64,000 nt of DNA, taken from assembly GCF_040802235.1 (NCBI RefSeq), contig NC_133169.1:44275034-44339033 (forward strand), read 5' to 3'. Numbering within the stretch: the first letter of the stretch is position 1; every line of letters begins with the position of its first letter. Of this stretch, positions 10,158-21,780 are shown piece after piece. Made by a program: the position numbers and the translations under genes. Origin of the DNA: Manis javanica (taxonomy: Eukaryota > Chordata > Mammalia > Pholidota > Manidae). The notes below the pieces were generated by a model. The model saw nothing but the letters and a program-made list of their open reading frames with translations. It was not told where the DNA came from and did not search any database.

Positions 10158-11990
10158 AAGCCAATCTTTTGAACAAGAAATAATGTTGAAAATCATAGCA
10201 TTCACACAGTCTCCATTAGAAAATCTTTAATTTGTTATTTTTAAAAAGGTGCTTTTAGTTCAAAGACAGTAAGTTATAATTTACTCCTCATTCTTATTAT
10301 TTCACATGCCACTTTCTTTAAAAAAAAATCTGTGGAAATGCAATTCCTGTTTGGGGCACCTACTAAGTGTTCAAAATATATTTTCCTACAGTGTATTACT
10401 GTTTTCAGAGCTTACTTTTGAAGAATATATACTATTATTTCTTAACAAAAGCACCATGAATTAAACAGTTTTGTTTCAGAAAATCAACAAATTATCTATC
10501 ATTCATCTTTTTTAATTAAAAAAACTGTACAGAAATGCATCTTTTCTTTTATACATGTCTGAATGGAGAGAAATTTCCCTGGAGTTCCCTAGGCTTCTAA
10601 TACATATGTTATCTTTTCTTTTTAATTTATTTTGAGTGACAAAGAAGAAATGCTAGCTACATATATCAAGCTATATTCTTTATTTGTAGTTTTCAGAAAA
10701 TGAAACCATGTCATTGAGGTGTCTTGGAGTTATGTGAATCTAGAAGAGGATTGAGTCTCCTAAATCATGAGGTAAATTGATCTCTAAATGTAATTAACAC
10801 TTAATTTGACCTCCATTTGATCACAAATAAATATAATTACACACATTTGATTATAGCACATTTCCTGGATTACAAATATTTATCCAAATATATTCATCTA
10901 TGTATAACTTTTGAACATATGACACATTAGTTATATTATGTGGCATTTTACATATAGTACATAAAATTGAGGCTATTACACATTACAGAATTAAGTATTT
11001 CTTTAAAATGTGGCTTGTGGATACTCTATCTTCTTTATTATGTAATTGTACTAACACAACTCTACCTAAGTTAAAGTGAATTTTTCCTAGTGGAGCTAGG
11101 ACATAAAAAGGTGCTTCCTCAAAGCTGGAACAATAAATTGATTAGAATTTCCATGAAGGTTTGTTGACAATGGCTAGGCGCTGTGTTAACAGAAATAACT
11201 ATGATGTCATGGAGTTTGTAAGACATATCCATTCTCTCACTTATCACAGGGTCTTTGAGGTGGTTGCCAAATATCTTTATCAACAGTTACTTAAAGTAGA
11301 GACCTATGAGTGACACTGATGTTAAGATGTATAAAAGACAGATGGCTTAGAGCTAGAGGCTCACGTTGATACTATCCACACAAGAACCTTGTAATGGGTC
11401 ATTCTGACATAATGACCAGTACACCTATGAGGATACCAAGGTAACAACAAAACATAGACTCTAGAGGCTGAGAGATACCTGAAATAAAAGTTTTACTGAA
11501 CCTTTACAAATGCAGCCTGATAAGGGCTGAGTCCTGAGACAGAAAATTTCTGTTTAACTGGCAGTAAGACCACTTAACAAAAACAACTTGTCCAACAGAC
11601 TCAAGATATAGGACACATTTATGAAGGGTTTCAAGAAAAGAACATTTGGTAAATTCACATTGACAACTAATAAAGAAGGTGGGCTAATATAAAGTGGGGA
11701 AAGTCCTGGGAGAGTTGGTTCATCCATGGAGAAGGCTCATGGATTGGTTGTTGGTGATGGTCAGACACTGGTCATATGCAAGGTGGATGTGGTGGTCCTG
11801 GGGGCCTTCTAATAATTGTTGAAATGACTTCATCCAAAATTGTGGAGTTTCTGGTTAGGTATGTCCCAAAGCTCCTGACTAATATCTTTACCCTGATTCT
11901 CACTCCCTCATTCTCTGGTCATTATGTCACTTATTTAAGGACATTTCAGAATTTTTGTCATGTTGTTTCCTCCTTTTCATCAAGATATTT
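10158..11990. other. AT-rich intergenic DNA, no gene seen
   Basis: Mostly AT-rich unique-looking sequence to about 11.1 kb. From about 11.1 to 12.0 kb the composition is more balanced and could include the 3' end or LTR of the minus-strand retroviral fossil that follows, but I could not define LTR edges. Confidence 0.4.
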
Positions 11991-11999
11991 CATTTAAAT

Positions 12000-14460
12000 T
12001 GTCACTGATGAATGTCTCATAAATTTTAACATGTTTAAAATGACCCTTTTATGTTCAGGGCATTGTCCCACCTTGTTAGGAAGCCTCATCCCTAGGCAGT
12101 CATGTCCCATGTAGGAGAGAAATGCAAAGATAATGTTGGTTGAAATGAGATGTCCCATGCCAATTTTGGACAAGTTGGTAAGCAAGAGAGACAGAGAGAC
12201 AGAGAGATCTCTCAGTCAACTCTTGTCAGGTATTTTTAGTTTTCTTTTCTGAAGGAGCTGCTTCATCTGAAAAGCATAATTGACCAATTCCATATGTGGA
12301 GCAGGAACTATCTTGGCTGAAGTTTGGTTCCTAGGCTTGCATAATTTGGAGGAAAAAGGATCATAAGGTTTAAACACAGTAACACTAAGAAAAATTAAAA
12401 GTAGAGCAACAAATACTATTTGAAAGATGGTTGTAATCCATGAGCCACATGATCTGAGCCATTCTTTTGTTATCTCCACATTGGTCATTGAATGGATTAC
12501 TCGGGGCCCTAGTTTGTGTCTTCATATAATTTAATAAAGCTACTACATTAGCAGAACTCTCAGGTATGATTATGAAACATCCTGACTGTGTGACTGCCTA
12601 GGTACTTCTGTGTAATGATGTCCAAGGCCATTCTGTTTTGAAGGACAGGTTTCCTCATTGAAGATATTTCAGTGTTTAATACAGACAAGTTCCATTTGCT
12701 ATCATTCAGCATTTGGGTGAATTTTGTAGGGTTCATATATTATTATATCATCTATACCAACAGAGGAGGCAAAGACAGCAGCCAAATGATTATACCAATG
12801 AAAAACAAAACAGCGCTACCTGGATTTAAGGAAAGGGAGATTAGCAACCTTTGTGACTGGGGGATGAATTCTTCCTTTTACCCAAGGTAAACCGAGGGTA
12901 CAATGATCTATCCAACCAGCAGGAAGCTATAGCCAAAAACTAGTACCACACAAAAATTGGATCCCCTTTGGGGCTATGCAGTAAATGGTTAGACAGCTTA
13001 ACCAGTTTCTTCCAAACCAATTGCTTCCCTTTAACACAGTAGAATAATCACAGAGTTCTGGTGATATCCTTCCAATATTTTTAGTGCGATTGATTTGGTC
13101 CCACTCAGAGTGATTCTTCTGTCCCCAGCATAAGGATACCTGGTGACTCAACTGACCATAGCATTGAGTGAGCCACATGGATACACCCAAAATACCCGCA
13201 GTTCTAACACAGTCATTTTTTTTCCCCTGGTGATCCAATTAATAGGATATATTAGTTGTTTGATTTGTACACAATGAACACCCTACCTAGATTCATTAAC
13301 AGTGTGTAAAATGGGCTATGTTTCTGGATTAAAATTAGTAATTTCAGGTGAGCTAAGGATACTACCTTTAAGTTATTTTTAAAAATACATTGTTTAAGAG
13401 ATTCAATCTCCCCCCTTGAAGTGGTGACAACCACCAGGGTGACCCCAGTGAGTTGGAGGGGGTTGTTGTCCACAAATCCAACAATCAGATTGGTTTCTAT
13501 GTTGAGAAAGTTAATGGCCCTACTATGGGAAAATGTTACCATGAGATATCCATTCTGCAGTGGGGAAACACAATAAAAACAGACTTATTAAAGATTTTAT
13601 GATGGTGCTTGGATCTTAGATTTTCTACAACCTGATTGTCCATTTTTAAAAATATTATCGTAGGAAAGGAAATAGAAGGAATACAGATGAAACTTTTTTT
13701 TTTTAATCTAGAGTATACAGGCCTGGTCTGAACTCTTGGGTGGATGCACTCAACTTCAAGATGTCAGTAGTGTCTTCTCTTGCTGGTCACAGAGCATTTG
13801 AGGCCAGAGACGGGGGTTCAGGACTGTTTGAGTGGATTGGCCATTTTTAGGGGGTGAAGTGGATCTAGGAGTCAATGCCTTTGAGTCTGGTTGCACAGGG
13901 GGTTGCAAGAAGTACTTGGAATGAACCTTCCCATTAGGATTATAAAGAATTTTTGTGGAGATGTCTTCTCCAGGACTTAAAATCTCCAGTTTGCATTCCA
14001 TGTGGCAGAAGGTCACTCTCCTTGTTACAGTGAAAATATAGTTTTACTAAAGAGTGATTTTTATTAACAGCCTTAATAAGCTCTTAGCAGTAAATAAAAA
14101 TTCTTTTATAACTAGAGGATTTCCTTTTATCCACTGGGGAAAGATGCATGTGTCTCCTGTTAGGATTTCATGAGGACAAGGTTATGCCTTATAAAGGGAA
14201 TGGATCTCAGATTCAAGAGAACTATAGGTGAGATTTTTGCTGAAGGAATTTTTAAAACTTCCATGGACTTAGCTAAATGGGTTTTCACAATTCTGTTTAT
14301 TTTCTCTGCTAGCCCATATCATTGCGAATGGTATGTGCAATGAAAATGTTGCAATACTGGCCAGATGGCATGTACCTGCTGGAAATTTTGCCAGTATAAT
14401 GAGTTTCCAAATCACTGTAGGGTGTGGGAAAAGTTCTCCAGGTTGGCATAATTTTTTTCT
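12000..14460 (-). mobile_element. ERV fossil, class I-like, pol 3' end plus env
   Basis: A minus-strand endogenous retrovirus remnant. Reading right to left, about 14460-14050 resembles the C-terminal part of a gammaretrovirus-like integrase, and about 13550-12210 resembles envelope, including a transmembrane-subunit-type region and a membrane-spanning segment with a cytoplasmic tail near 12400-12220. No gag, protease or reverse transcriptase was seen, and paired LTRs were not identified. It is heavily decayed, with many breaks, and old. It sits head-to-head with the plus-strand ERV starting at 14650. Confidence 0.65.
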
Positions 14461-14649
14461 ATCAGTATCTTAGCCAAGAAGTGGCAGCTGCCTGGGACCA
14501 GGGGGAGCTTCAACCCAGTGCAAAACCACACAGACCATTACCAGTACATACTGATATCCATTAAAGAGTGTTGACTGGAAAAATAATTTCTTTGCTATGT
14601 TGCAAATTAGTTGGCAGGTAATTCAAATCTTTCTGGTGGGGTTGGTAGG

Positions 14650-14965
14650 TGTGGGTAAAATTGCAATATTTCCAGAATCTCTTGTCTGGCTGTAGTGCAT
14701 CTCCTTATCAACAGGCACTTCCAAGAGGTGGAAAGAAGTAGTCCGTCTCCATTGCAATGGGTAATTACTGGAGCTACCAAGGGCTTATGTGGACCTGAGA
14801 GGTTGGGGGGAGGCTCGCTTGCTTCTGCCACAGCAGGAGAGAGAAAGAGAGACGCCAGACAGCTTTTTGTAAGCAATAACAGGTTTTAAACTATTTATCC
14901 CTTTGACCAATTTTGGTTTCAGCTAGGTATTGTGCCCCAGGATCTCCTCTCTCTGGATTTATTTC
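14650..14965 (+). repeat. 5' LTR of the ERV fossil
   Basis: Starts tgtgggtaaaattgc and shares its opening block with 18840 and 29274. It ends just before a tag-ttggcagg block, which matches the position of agtcggcagg after the LTR at 29274 and may be the primer-binding region. End coordinate approximate. Confidence 0.65.
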
Positions 14966-17900
14966 TGGTAGTAGTTGGCAGGACTTCTGAACCCAAAATC
15001 TGTCTACATGGCTGTGACTCTTTGGGCGGGCTGCTCCTAGACATGGTGGGGAGATGCCCAGAACTCCCCCTGTGGATGTGGGGAGGCCCCAGTGGATGCC
15101 AAGGCAGAGGGTGCAGCTTCACCTGGGAGCCCCTTATATGTGGGGCTTCCAATTTGGGAGCCCCTACTGGGGAACTGGTCTAGAGTAAAGCACCTCATAG
15201 AAGGGTGGGGCCTTCCCCAGAATTTGGGAAGGGTGGAGACACCCGAAGATGAAGAATTAGGTCTATCTGACATTTAAAAAAAAAACGTTTAGATGCCCTG
15301 AGTATCCATGCAGGAACTGGCATTGTAGGGTCTCTTTTCATTGAGGTAGTGGAAAAGGTTATCAAGGAGAGAGGGTTATAGAAGAGAGAGAAAGACCTCG
15401 GCAGGAGAGAGACACACTTCGGAATTGCTAGAGGAGCTGGGCAATGACCTATGGGATGCCCTTAAGGAAGAGAGACATTTATTGAGAAAATGGGTCGTGC
15501 TCCTGGAAGATTCCTTAGCAGTGGTGAAGGGGAGGCAGCTGGAGAAGTAGCATTGCAGGAGGCTGTGGGGATGGGGAGGAAAGAGAGGTGCCTGCAGCCC
15601 CAGAGATGGTAGAGGAGCCAGGGTGAGAAGATGAGGAGTTGGGGCCATGGGCTGACCTGTTGCCAAGGCCACCACCCAAGATACCATCCTCTCCTGTACA
15701 TCCCCGGCTGTAATTGAGAAAATAAAATGAAACAACCATGGGCTCCTCAGGGTGACAAGCCACTCCCTCCCCAGGTTGTGGAGCACTCCATGAAGTAAAT
15801 AAAGTCACACCCCCTTTGCATGCTGCTGTCCCCTTTATAGCAGCCATTCTGTACATAGTCATGAGCTGGGTGTTATATTGTGGACCTTGGTAATGCTTTC
15901 TTCTCTATTGACATAGCACAGGAAAGTCAGGAACAATTTGTCTTCACATGGGAAGGCTTCACATGGGATTCACTGTCCTTCCTCAGGGATACCTCCACAG
16001 TCCCACCATCTGTCACGGACTTGTAGCCCAAGACTTGGCCACATGGAAGATACTACAAATGGTGTGGCTATGTCACTACATTGATATCATGTTCACATCT
16101 GATTCTCTTGCAGATTTACAAGGGGTAGTTCCTAGACTGCTGCAACATCTACAGAGAAAGGATGGGCTGTGAACAGCACCAAGGTTCAGGGACCTGTTTT
16201 GTCTGTAAAATTCTTGGGGGTTGTCTGGGTGGAAAAACCTTGTTATTCCTGAAACAGTCATAGCCAAGGTCCAGGCTCTACCCACCCCTACCACTGTGGC
16301 AGTATTACAACAGCTTTTGGCTCTTTTGGGCTGGAGAGTGTTTATCCCACGCTTGGCACAAACTCTGAAGCCCTTGTATCAGTTGGTACAAAATAGCATC
16401 AGGTGGAACTGGGATGAGACATGTGCAGCTGCTTTTACTGCTGCCAATGGGGCAGCCATGGCCGTACAGGCCTTGAGTGTAATGGACTCAAGACCTTGTG
16501 AGCTAGATGTTCATGTAACCAAAGATGGCTATGGATGGGGTCTTTGACAGCAGCTTAAACAGACATGCCAACCCTTCAGATTCTGGTCACAACTATGGAA
16601 AGGAGCAGAGGTCCGGGTCATCTTGATAGAGAAGCAACTGGCTGCTGTGTACCATGCCTTGCTGGCTACAGAGCCCATCACCAGAACAGCTCCGACCAAG
16701 GTAATAACCACCTATCCCATCTGGACAAAAAGGCCACAGAGTGGCATGGCAGAGACACCTACATTGGCCAAATGGGGTGCATATTTAGAGCAGTGCAGCA
16801 CGCTCTCTGCTAGCCCTTTAAGTGGAGAACTCCAATGCTTTTTGGAGCCAGTGACCTCTACCAGTACCAGTGGAAAGCAGGAAGAACTTGCTTTTCAGCC
16901 CTTCTTAGCCCAGACTCCTTATCAGGAGGGAAAAGCCCCTATACCTGAAGATGCTTGGTATATAGATGCCTCTAGTTCACTGTCCTTCCTCTAGTTGTGG
17001 GCAGCCCCCTAAGTGGAGGGATGTGACTTTCCATCCTAAGACTGAGACAATATGAATGGAGGATGGACAGGGGAAGAGCAACCAGTTGTCAGAGTTGTGG
17101 GCAGTATGGCTCATGATCACCCAGGACCCCCCCCCCATTGTTGTCTGCACTGACAGCTGGGCCATCTATCAGGGATTGACCCTGTGGCTACCGACATGGT
17201 ACCATGCCAACTGGATGGATGATCACTAGCCCCTTTGGGGGTAAGAGTTGTGGCAAGATCTATGGGCCTCTGGTCAGACTAAGACAGTTACCATGTATCA
17301 TGTGACTGGCCATTTGCCTTTGACATCCCCAGGGAATGATGAAGCAGACACACTGGCCCAGGGGTGCTGGCTAGAAGGAAAGCGTGCCTCTGAGGTAGCC
17401 AAATGGTTACATCAGCATTTGTTGCACTTGGGGTAAAAGACAATGGGGTCTTTAGGCTGTCAGTGGGGATTGCCATTGACCTTTGAAGAAGCCATCAGAG
17501 CCCAGAAGGAGTGCCTTGTGTGCTCTAAGAGGGACTTACACCAGGTCCTGCAGAACATGGGACAATAGTAAGGGGGTCAATACCCCTTTTCAGACAGCAG
17601 ATAGACTACATTGGGCCTCTACCCACATCAGAAGGATATCAGTATGCCATGACGTATGTGGACATAGCCACTGGACTTTTGTTTGCTTTTCCTGCATGTC
17701 ATGCAGATCAGCAAACCACCAAGAGGGGCCTAGAGCATCTATTTGCAGCCTATGGCCGGCCTTAAGGGCAATCAAGGCACCCACATTACTAGATATGTGT
17801 TAGAAGAATGGGTGAAGCAATTAGGAATAAAGTAGAAGTTTCACATTCCACATAACCCTTCAGGGGCAGGTATGATAGAGAGGTACAATGATTTGTTGAA

Positions 17901-18839
17901 ATCTGGCCTGAAGTTGGGACCAGTTATAGACCAACAGTTTACAGGACTGGCCAATGCATTTATGGACAGTGCTATGGCATTTGAATGAGAAGCCCCAAAA
18001 ATGATCCTTGAGCCCTGTGGACATGCTCACACACATTGCTGCCTCTCCTATACAACTGTATGTGCAAACCAAAGAGTTATTGATGCCTGGATATGGCCAG
18101 CACGGTAACATCCTGCTGCCAGCCCCAACTGCATTAAACCCTAGAGACTCTGTTGAGTGGACATGGCCCTGGACATTTTGACACAGGGACCAGCTGTAGC
18201 TGGCCCTTCTCGCACCTTGAAGAAAAAGCTTGGAAGCTGGCCTCCTGTGTGTTCCTGGAGTAACAGCAGCATGGCCCCCTAAGATCACAGTAGTGTACCC
18301 TGAACATCTGGGGGTAAGAGCATCTTATAGGGAAGTTTTGTTTTATCTTTCTGGCCAGGACATGTACCTCCCTTAGTCCTGTGTACTGACCCATCTGCAG
18401 CTCCCACTGGGATGGGGGTGAAGGTCTGGTATACTAGCCCAGGAAGAGACCTCATTCCTGCCACTGTCCTATCAGAGGACTACTCTCTTTGCTGCATCCT
18501 ACCTGATTGGTAGGATTTGCCTTTGCTGGGGTCATTAAAACATGTATCTTATCACCCGTAAGGTGATTTTCTTATAAGTCTTCACTGCTTCGACCTGCCT
18601 CCTGGTTACAGCTGCTTCTTGCTGAGTGTACACGATCTCCCTACCAGTTCAGCTGGGGGCCTACTGTGGAATGGGTGTGCTCTAGACTTAATCTGAACAG
18701 GACTTTGAACCTGGCTAGATGCTCGGACTTGAGGATTATCATGATTATATGGTTACAGGGCTCCAGCTTTCTCACACAGGAACCGCTGTATAAGATGGAA
18801 TTGTGTAGATTGTAAGGTGAGAATTCTGGAGGTGTGGGT

Positions 18840-19510
18840 TGTGGGTAAAATTGCAATATTGTCAGAATCTCTTGCTTGGTTTAGTCCATTTACATATCAA
18901 TAGGTGTTCTTCCCATAGCCTCTGGGACAAGGGGTGAAGAGAGGCTGCTTTCTCCTGTCCTCTTTTGCATAATTGGTCTGGCGCCTGTCAGTGCCAGGGA
19001 CCCACCCCAGAGTTCCTCTGGGCAGGGCAGGCGGGAGGTGAGTGTGCACCTGTCAGTGCCAGGCACCCACCCATGGAGTTCCTCTGGGCAGGGGCGGGTG
19101 GGAGGTGAGTGTGCACCTGTCAGTGCCAGGGACCCACCCCGGAGTTCCTCTGGGCAGGGCAGGCGGGAGGTGAGTGTGCACCTGTCAGTGCCAGGCACCC
19201 ACCCGTGGAGTTCCTCTGGGCAGGGGCGGGTGGGAGGTGAGTGTGCACCTGTCAGTGCCAGGTACCGACCCCGGAGTTCCTCTGGGCAGGGCAGGCGGGA
19301 GGTGAGTGTGCACCTGTCAGTGCCAGGCACCCACCCCAGAGTTCCTCTGGGCAGGCGGGCGGGAGGTGAGTGTGCACCATGATAGGGCAGCAGCCAGAGG
19401 GGAAGAACGGAGTCAAGCCCCATCAGGAGCAAAAATGGATTTCTCACAGCCTAGCCTTTCACACTGATTTATTCACCCCAGTAGGAACACCAATTCCCCC
19501 CAGAGCTACA
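18840..19510 (+). repeat. 3' LTR of the ERV fossil, expanded by a minisatellite
   Basis: Opens with the same block as the 5' LTR. After about 145 bp it is interrupted by a 393-bp minisatellite (18984-19376), then resumes with a gcaaaaatggatttctcac block matching gcaataaatgggtttctctc in the copy at 29.5 kb. Without the minisatellite it would be about 280 bp, near the size of its partner. Confidence 0.65.
18984..19376. repeat. Minisatellite of alternating 65- and 67-bp units
   Basis: Six units with starts at 18984, 19049, 19116, 19181, 19248 and 19313 and lengths 65, 67, 65, 67, 65 and 64. Odd and even units form two sequence types, so the array is a higher-order repeat of about 132 bp; the last unit looks like a hybrid. 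The longer units contain gggcaggggcgggtggg (19086-19102 and 19218-19234), a canonical G-quadruplex pattern. Open frames across it on both strands follow from the lack of stops in the unit and are not genes. Confidence 0.93.
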
Positions 19511-20699
19511 ATTATATAGAAAATGTATTTATATTCATAGAATTTGAGTAAAGTTGTATATATGCTGTAAATATTAAAATAGGGTAATTAAATGTAAAAT
19601 AAAATAAATAAATAGGTATAAATAATAAATAAAATGGTTGGCAATGCAGCAGCTACAATAAAGTAAGTTTTGCTGTCAAAAGTATTTATTTATATATAGA
19701 TTCATATAAAGAATATATGGTATATATGTAACACTACATACAGTTATACATTATGCATGGTATACATAGTTATACATACTTTTATGTATGGTATGTATAA
19801 TCATATATATCATATACAGCTTATATATGTGGTATATGTACGTACATATATGTAGTTTTTTATACTCACTGTATTCTACAAAAAGAGTGATTAAGGATGA
19901 GGATATTAAGCTCTTGCATCCAAGCCTGCACTTGAGTCAGGCCTCCCTCACCTGTGCTCTGCAGACCGTCACTTCCCACGAGCAGCCCGCGGGCAGCATG
20001 GTGTCACTGGGCAGGAGCAAGGCGCTCCCGGGGTCTCCGAGCCGACCCGTGGACGACACACATGCTCAGACGAGGCTGCACGTGACGGGCCTGAGCGGCG
20101 CTCTGCTCGTCAGGAGGTGGACTCAAGCCCTGTGTGCGGAGAGGGTCTTGGTTAAATTGTGTTTAAAACTGATTTGAAGAGCTTCATGAAAGAAAGTTTT
20201 GTTCTCATCTCTAGGTTAAGAACACATATTACTTAGGAGAAAGTATTCTGTGATTACTATTATTACTATCTTCCTTCTTTCCATCTCATTTACAGTATGA
20301 TTTTCATGTAGTCTTTCATTTTGTTCTGGAATTTCATTTTTGTTTTGGAAATGAAGTTGGAATTTGAGTTGAATGTTCATAGGGTCAATACAAGAGCCCA
20401 AATACAGAACATGGTGTTTTGACAGTTGTGTACATTAAATGTTCACCCCAACTAGTAAAAATAAAAAAGACAAAACTATGGACCTTGTTATTTTCTAGGC
20501 TAGATAAAAGGTGTCATCAACTACATCATAAATAAATAGAGGAATATAGACTAATTCCTTCATGAACAATGAATGCAATTTGATGTAAATTTATCAAAAT
20601 TAAACAACAGCAAATATTACTACTGAAGTAGAGACATGGGACAAGCATCAATTAATTTTCCAAAAAAGCTGAGATATGAATAGCATAGAAAGAACAGGA
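19511..20699. other. AT-rich DNA with a CpG-rich islet
   Basis: To about 19870 the sequence is TA-rich with many ta/tgtata runs. At about 19960-20140 there is an abrupt GC- and CpG-rich patch that I could not assign to a gene or repeat. After 20.2 kb it is AT-rich again with nothing recognised. Confidence 0.45.
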
Positions 20700-21780
20700 G
20701 GGCTTCCATCTTACAACTACAGATTCCATTTTAAAGAAAAAGCAGAATTGAAAAGCAAGATTCCTAATGTATTCTTATGTAATCAGACAATAACTCAACC
20801 CACCTTAAAGCAAGGCAATCTTAACTGATATGTTCCCAGAGAAAAGCCACTGTCCTGGAGGGGAACCAGATCAATAAATTCCCTGCATTAGGTTTATCTT
20901 ACAGAATTACCTGGAGGACTTATAATGGAGGATACATAGTGCTTCTCACTGGAGATAAACAATCTGAGATCACTTGGTAAGTCTCCATCCCCAGGCCCTT
21001 TATCACACTGCTCAAAATCCTTCAAAGATAGAATACCCAGCCTTTTAAGTGTGCCTTCTATGTGAGGTTTCCCACACTCCCCTTTCATTAAGTGCATAGT
21101 TTTAAATAAAGACTTTGCCCTGCTCCCTTCATTGCATTTTGTCTCTGCACTCTTCCCACATTAAGCATCTTTGTATCTTTGCTATTTCATTCTATTTCCA
21201 AGTCTTCTCCCTGTCTCTGTTCTACTGCAGATAAGTAGGGAGGGGCTGCTGAGAGCTCTGATTTGAGCTTGCAAGTCCTCATTCCCAGGGTGTCTGGATG
21301 GAACTGTAGCTGCGCAACCTGTTCTTTAGTAGCCTGCCTGAAAATCTCTTTTCTTTGGCTCTGGGAAGTTCTCAGAGGTTAATCTCACTCCATCCAGTTC
21401 TCTGCAGCTCTCCTGAATCCTGGGTTGGTAGGGGCTTAGTCCCCATGCTGTGCAGATGCAATCAGACACTGTGTGCTGGGTGACCCTGGCTTCTAGGAGT
21501 CGGCAGGGGAGGTGCACTATGCTCAGCAGGAGCTCAGTGAGCTTCCCTCCCTCCCTCTGCTCTCCCTTTCTCTCTGCTGCCTGCACAGCACCTGCCATTC
21601 ATTACTGCTCTTGCTTTAATGAATTCCTTCCTTACCTATACTTGTACAACCTGCTAGAGAATTTTTTCTCATTCAGAGTCAAGAACCCTTCCCTCTGCAG
21701 GCTGAGGTTTCACCTAGTGAGCATGCAGAGACCTCCCCAGACACAGATGCCTGGAACCACTACTAATCACAAACACAAAA
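20700..21780 (+). mobile_element. Solo-type LTR, class I-like
   Basis: Shares long blocks with 57.7-58.25 kb, for example agtagggagg(g/a)gctcctgag-type sequence and a cctgcctgaaaatctc block, and has an aaataaag polyadenylation-type motif near 21105 followed by a pyrimidine-rich stretch, as in an LTR R/U5. No internal retroviral genes follow. Edges approximate; old, with clear divergence from the other copy. Confidence 0.55.

Larger units (their letters stand above)
14650..19510 (+). mobile_element. ERV fossil with two LTRs and pol, ERV-L-like
   Basis: Two related LTRs, both beginning tgtgggtaaaattgcaat, flank a decayed internal region. Gag-like sequence is faint (about 15.3-15.8 kb). Pol is clear: reverse transcriptase (about 15.9-16.6 kb), RNase H (about 16.9-17.4 kb) and integrase (about 17.45-18.3 kb). 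Integrase runs nearly to the 3' LTR and no env was recognised. The pol resembles ERV-L-like elements, but class I cannot be excluded. It has many breaks and is not coding. LTRs differ substantially, so it is old. A minisatellite has grown inside the 3' LTR. A second copy of the family lies at 29274. Confidence 0.78.

Noticed and set aside
15376-15862. Minus-strand frames of 79-136 codons
   Set aside because: They lie antisense to the ERV internal region and have no family resemblance.
18984-19376. CRISPR-like array
   Set aside because: Units are continuous without unique spacers, and the genome is mammalian.
19038-19382. Repetitive proteins on both strands of the minisatellite (114 and 185 aa)
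   Set aside because: Stop-free repeat units of 65/67 bp; no start context, no family, both strands open equally.
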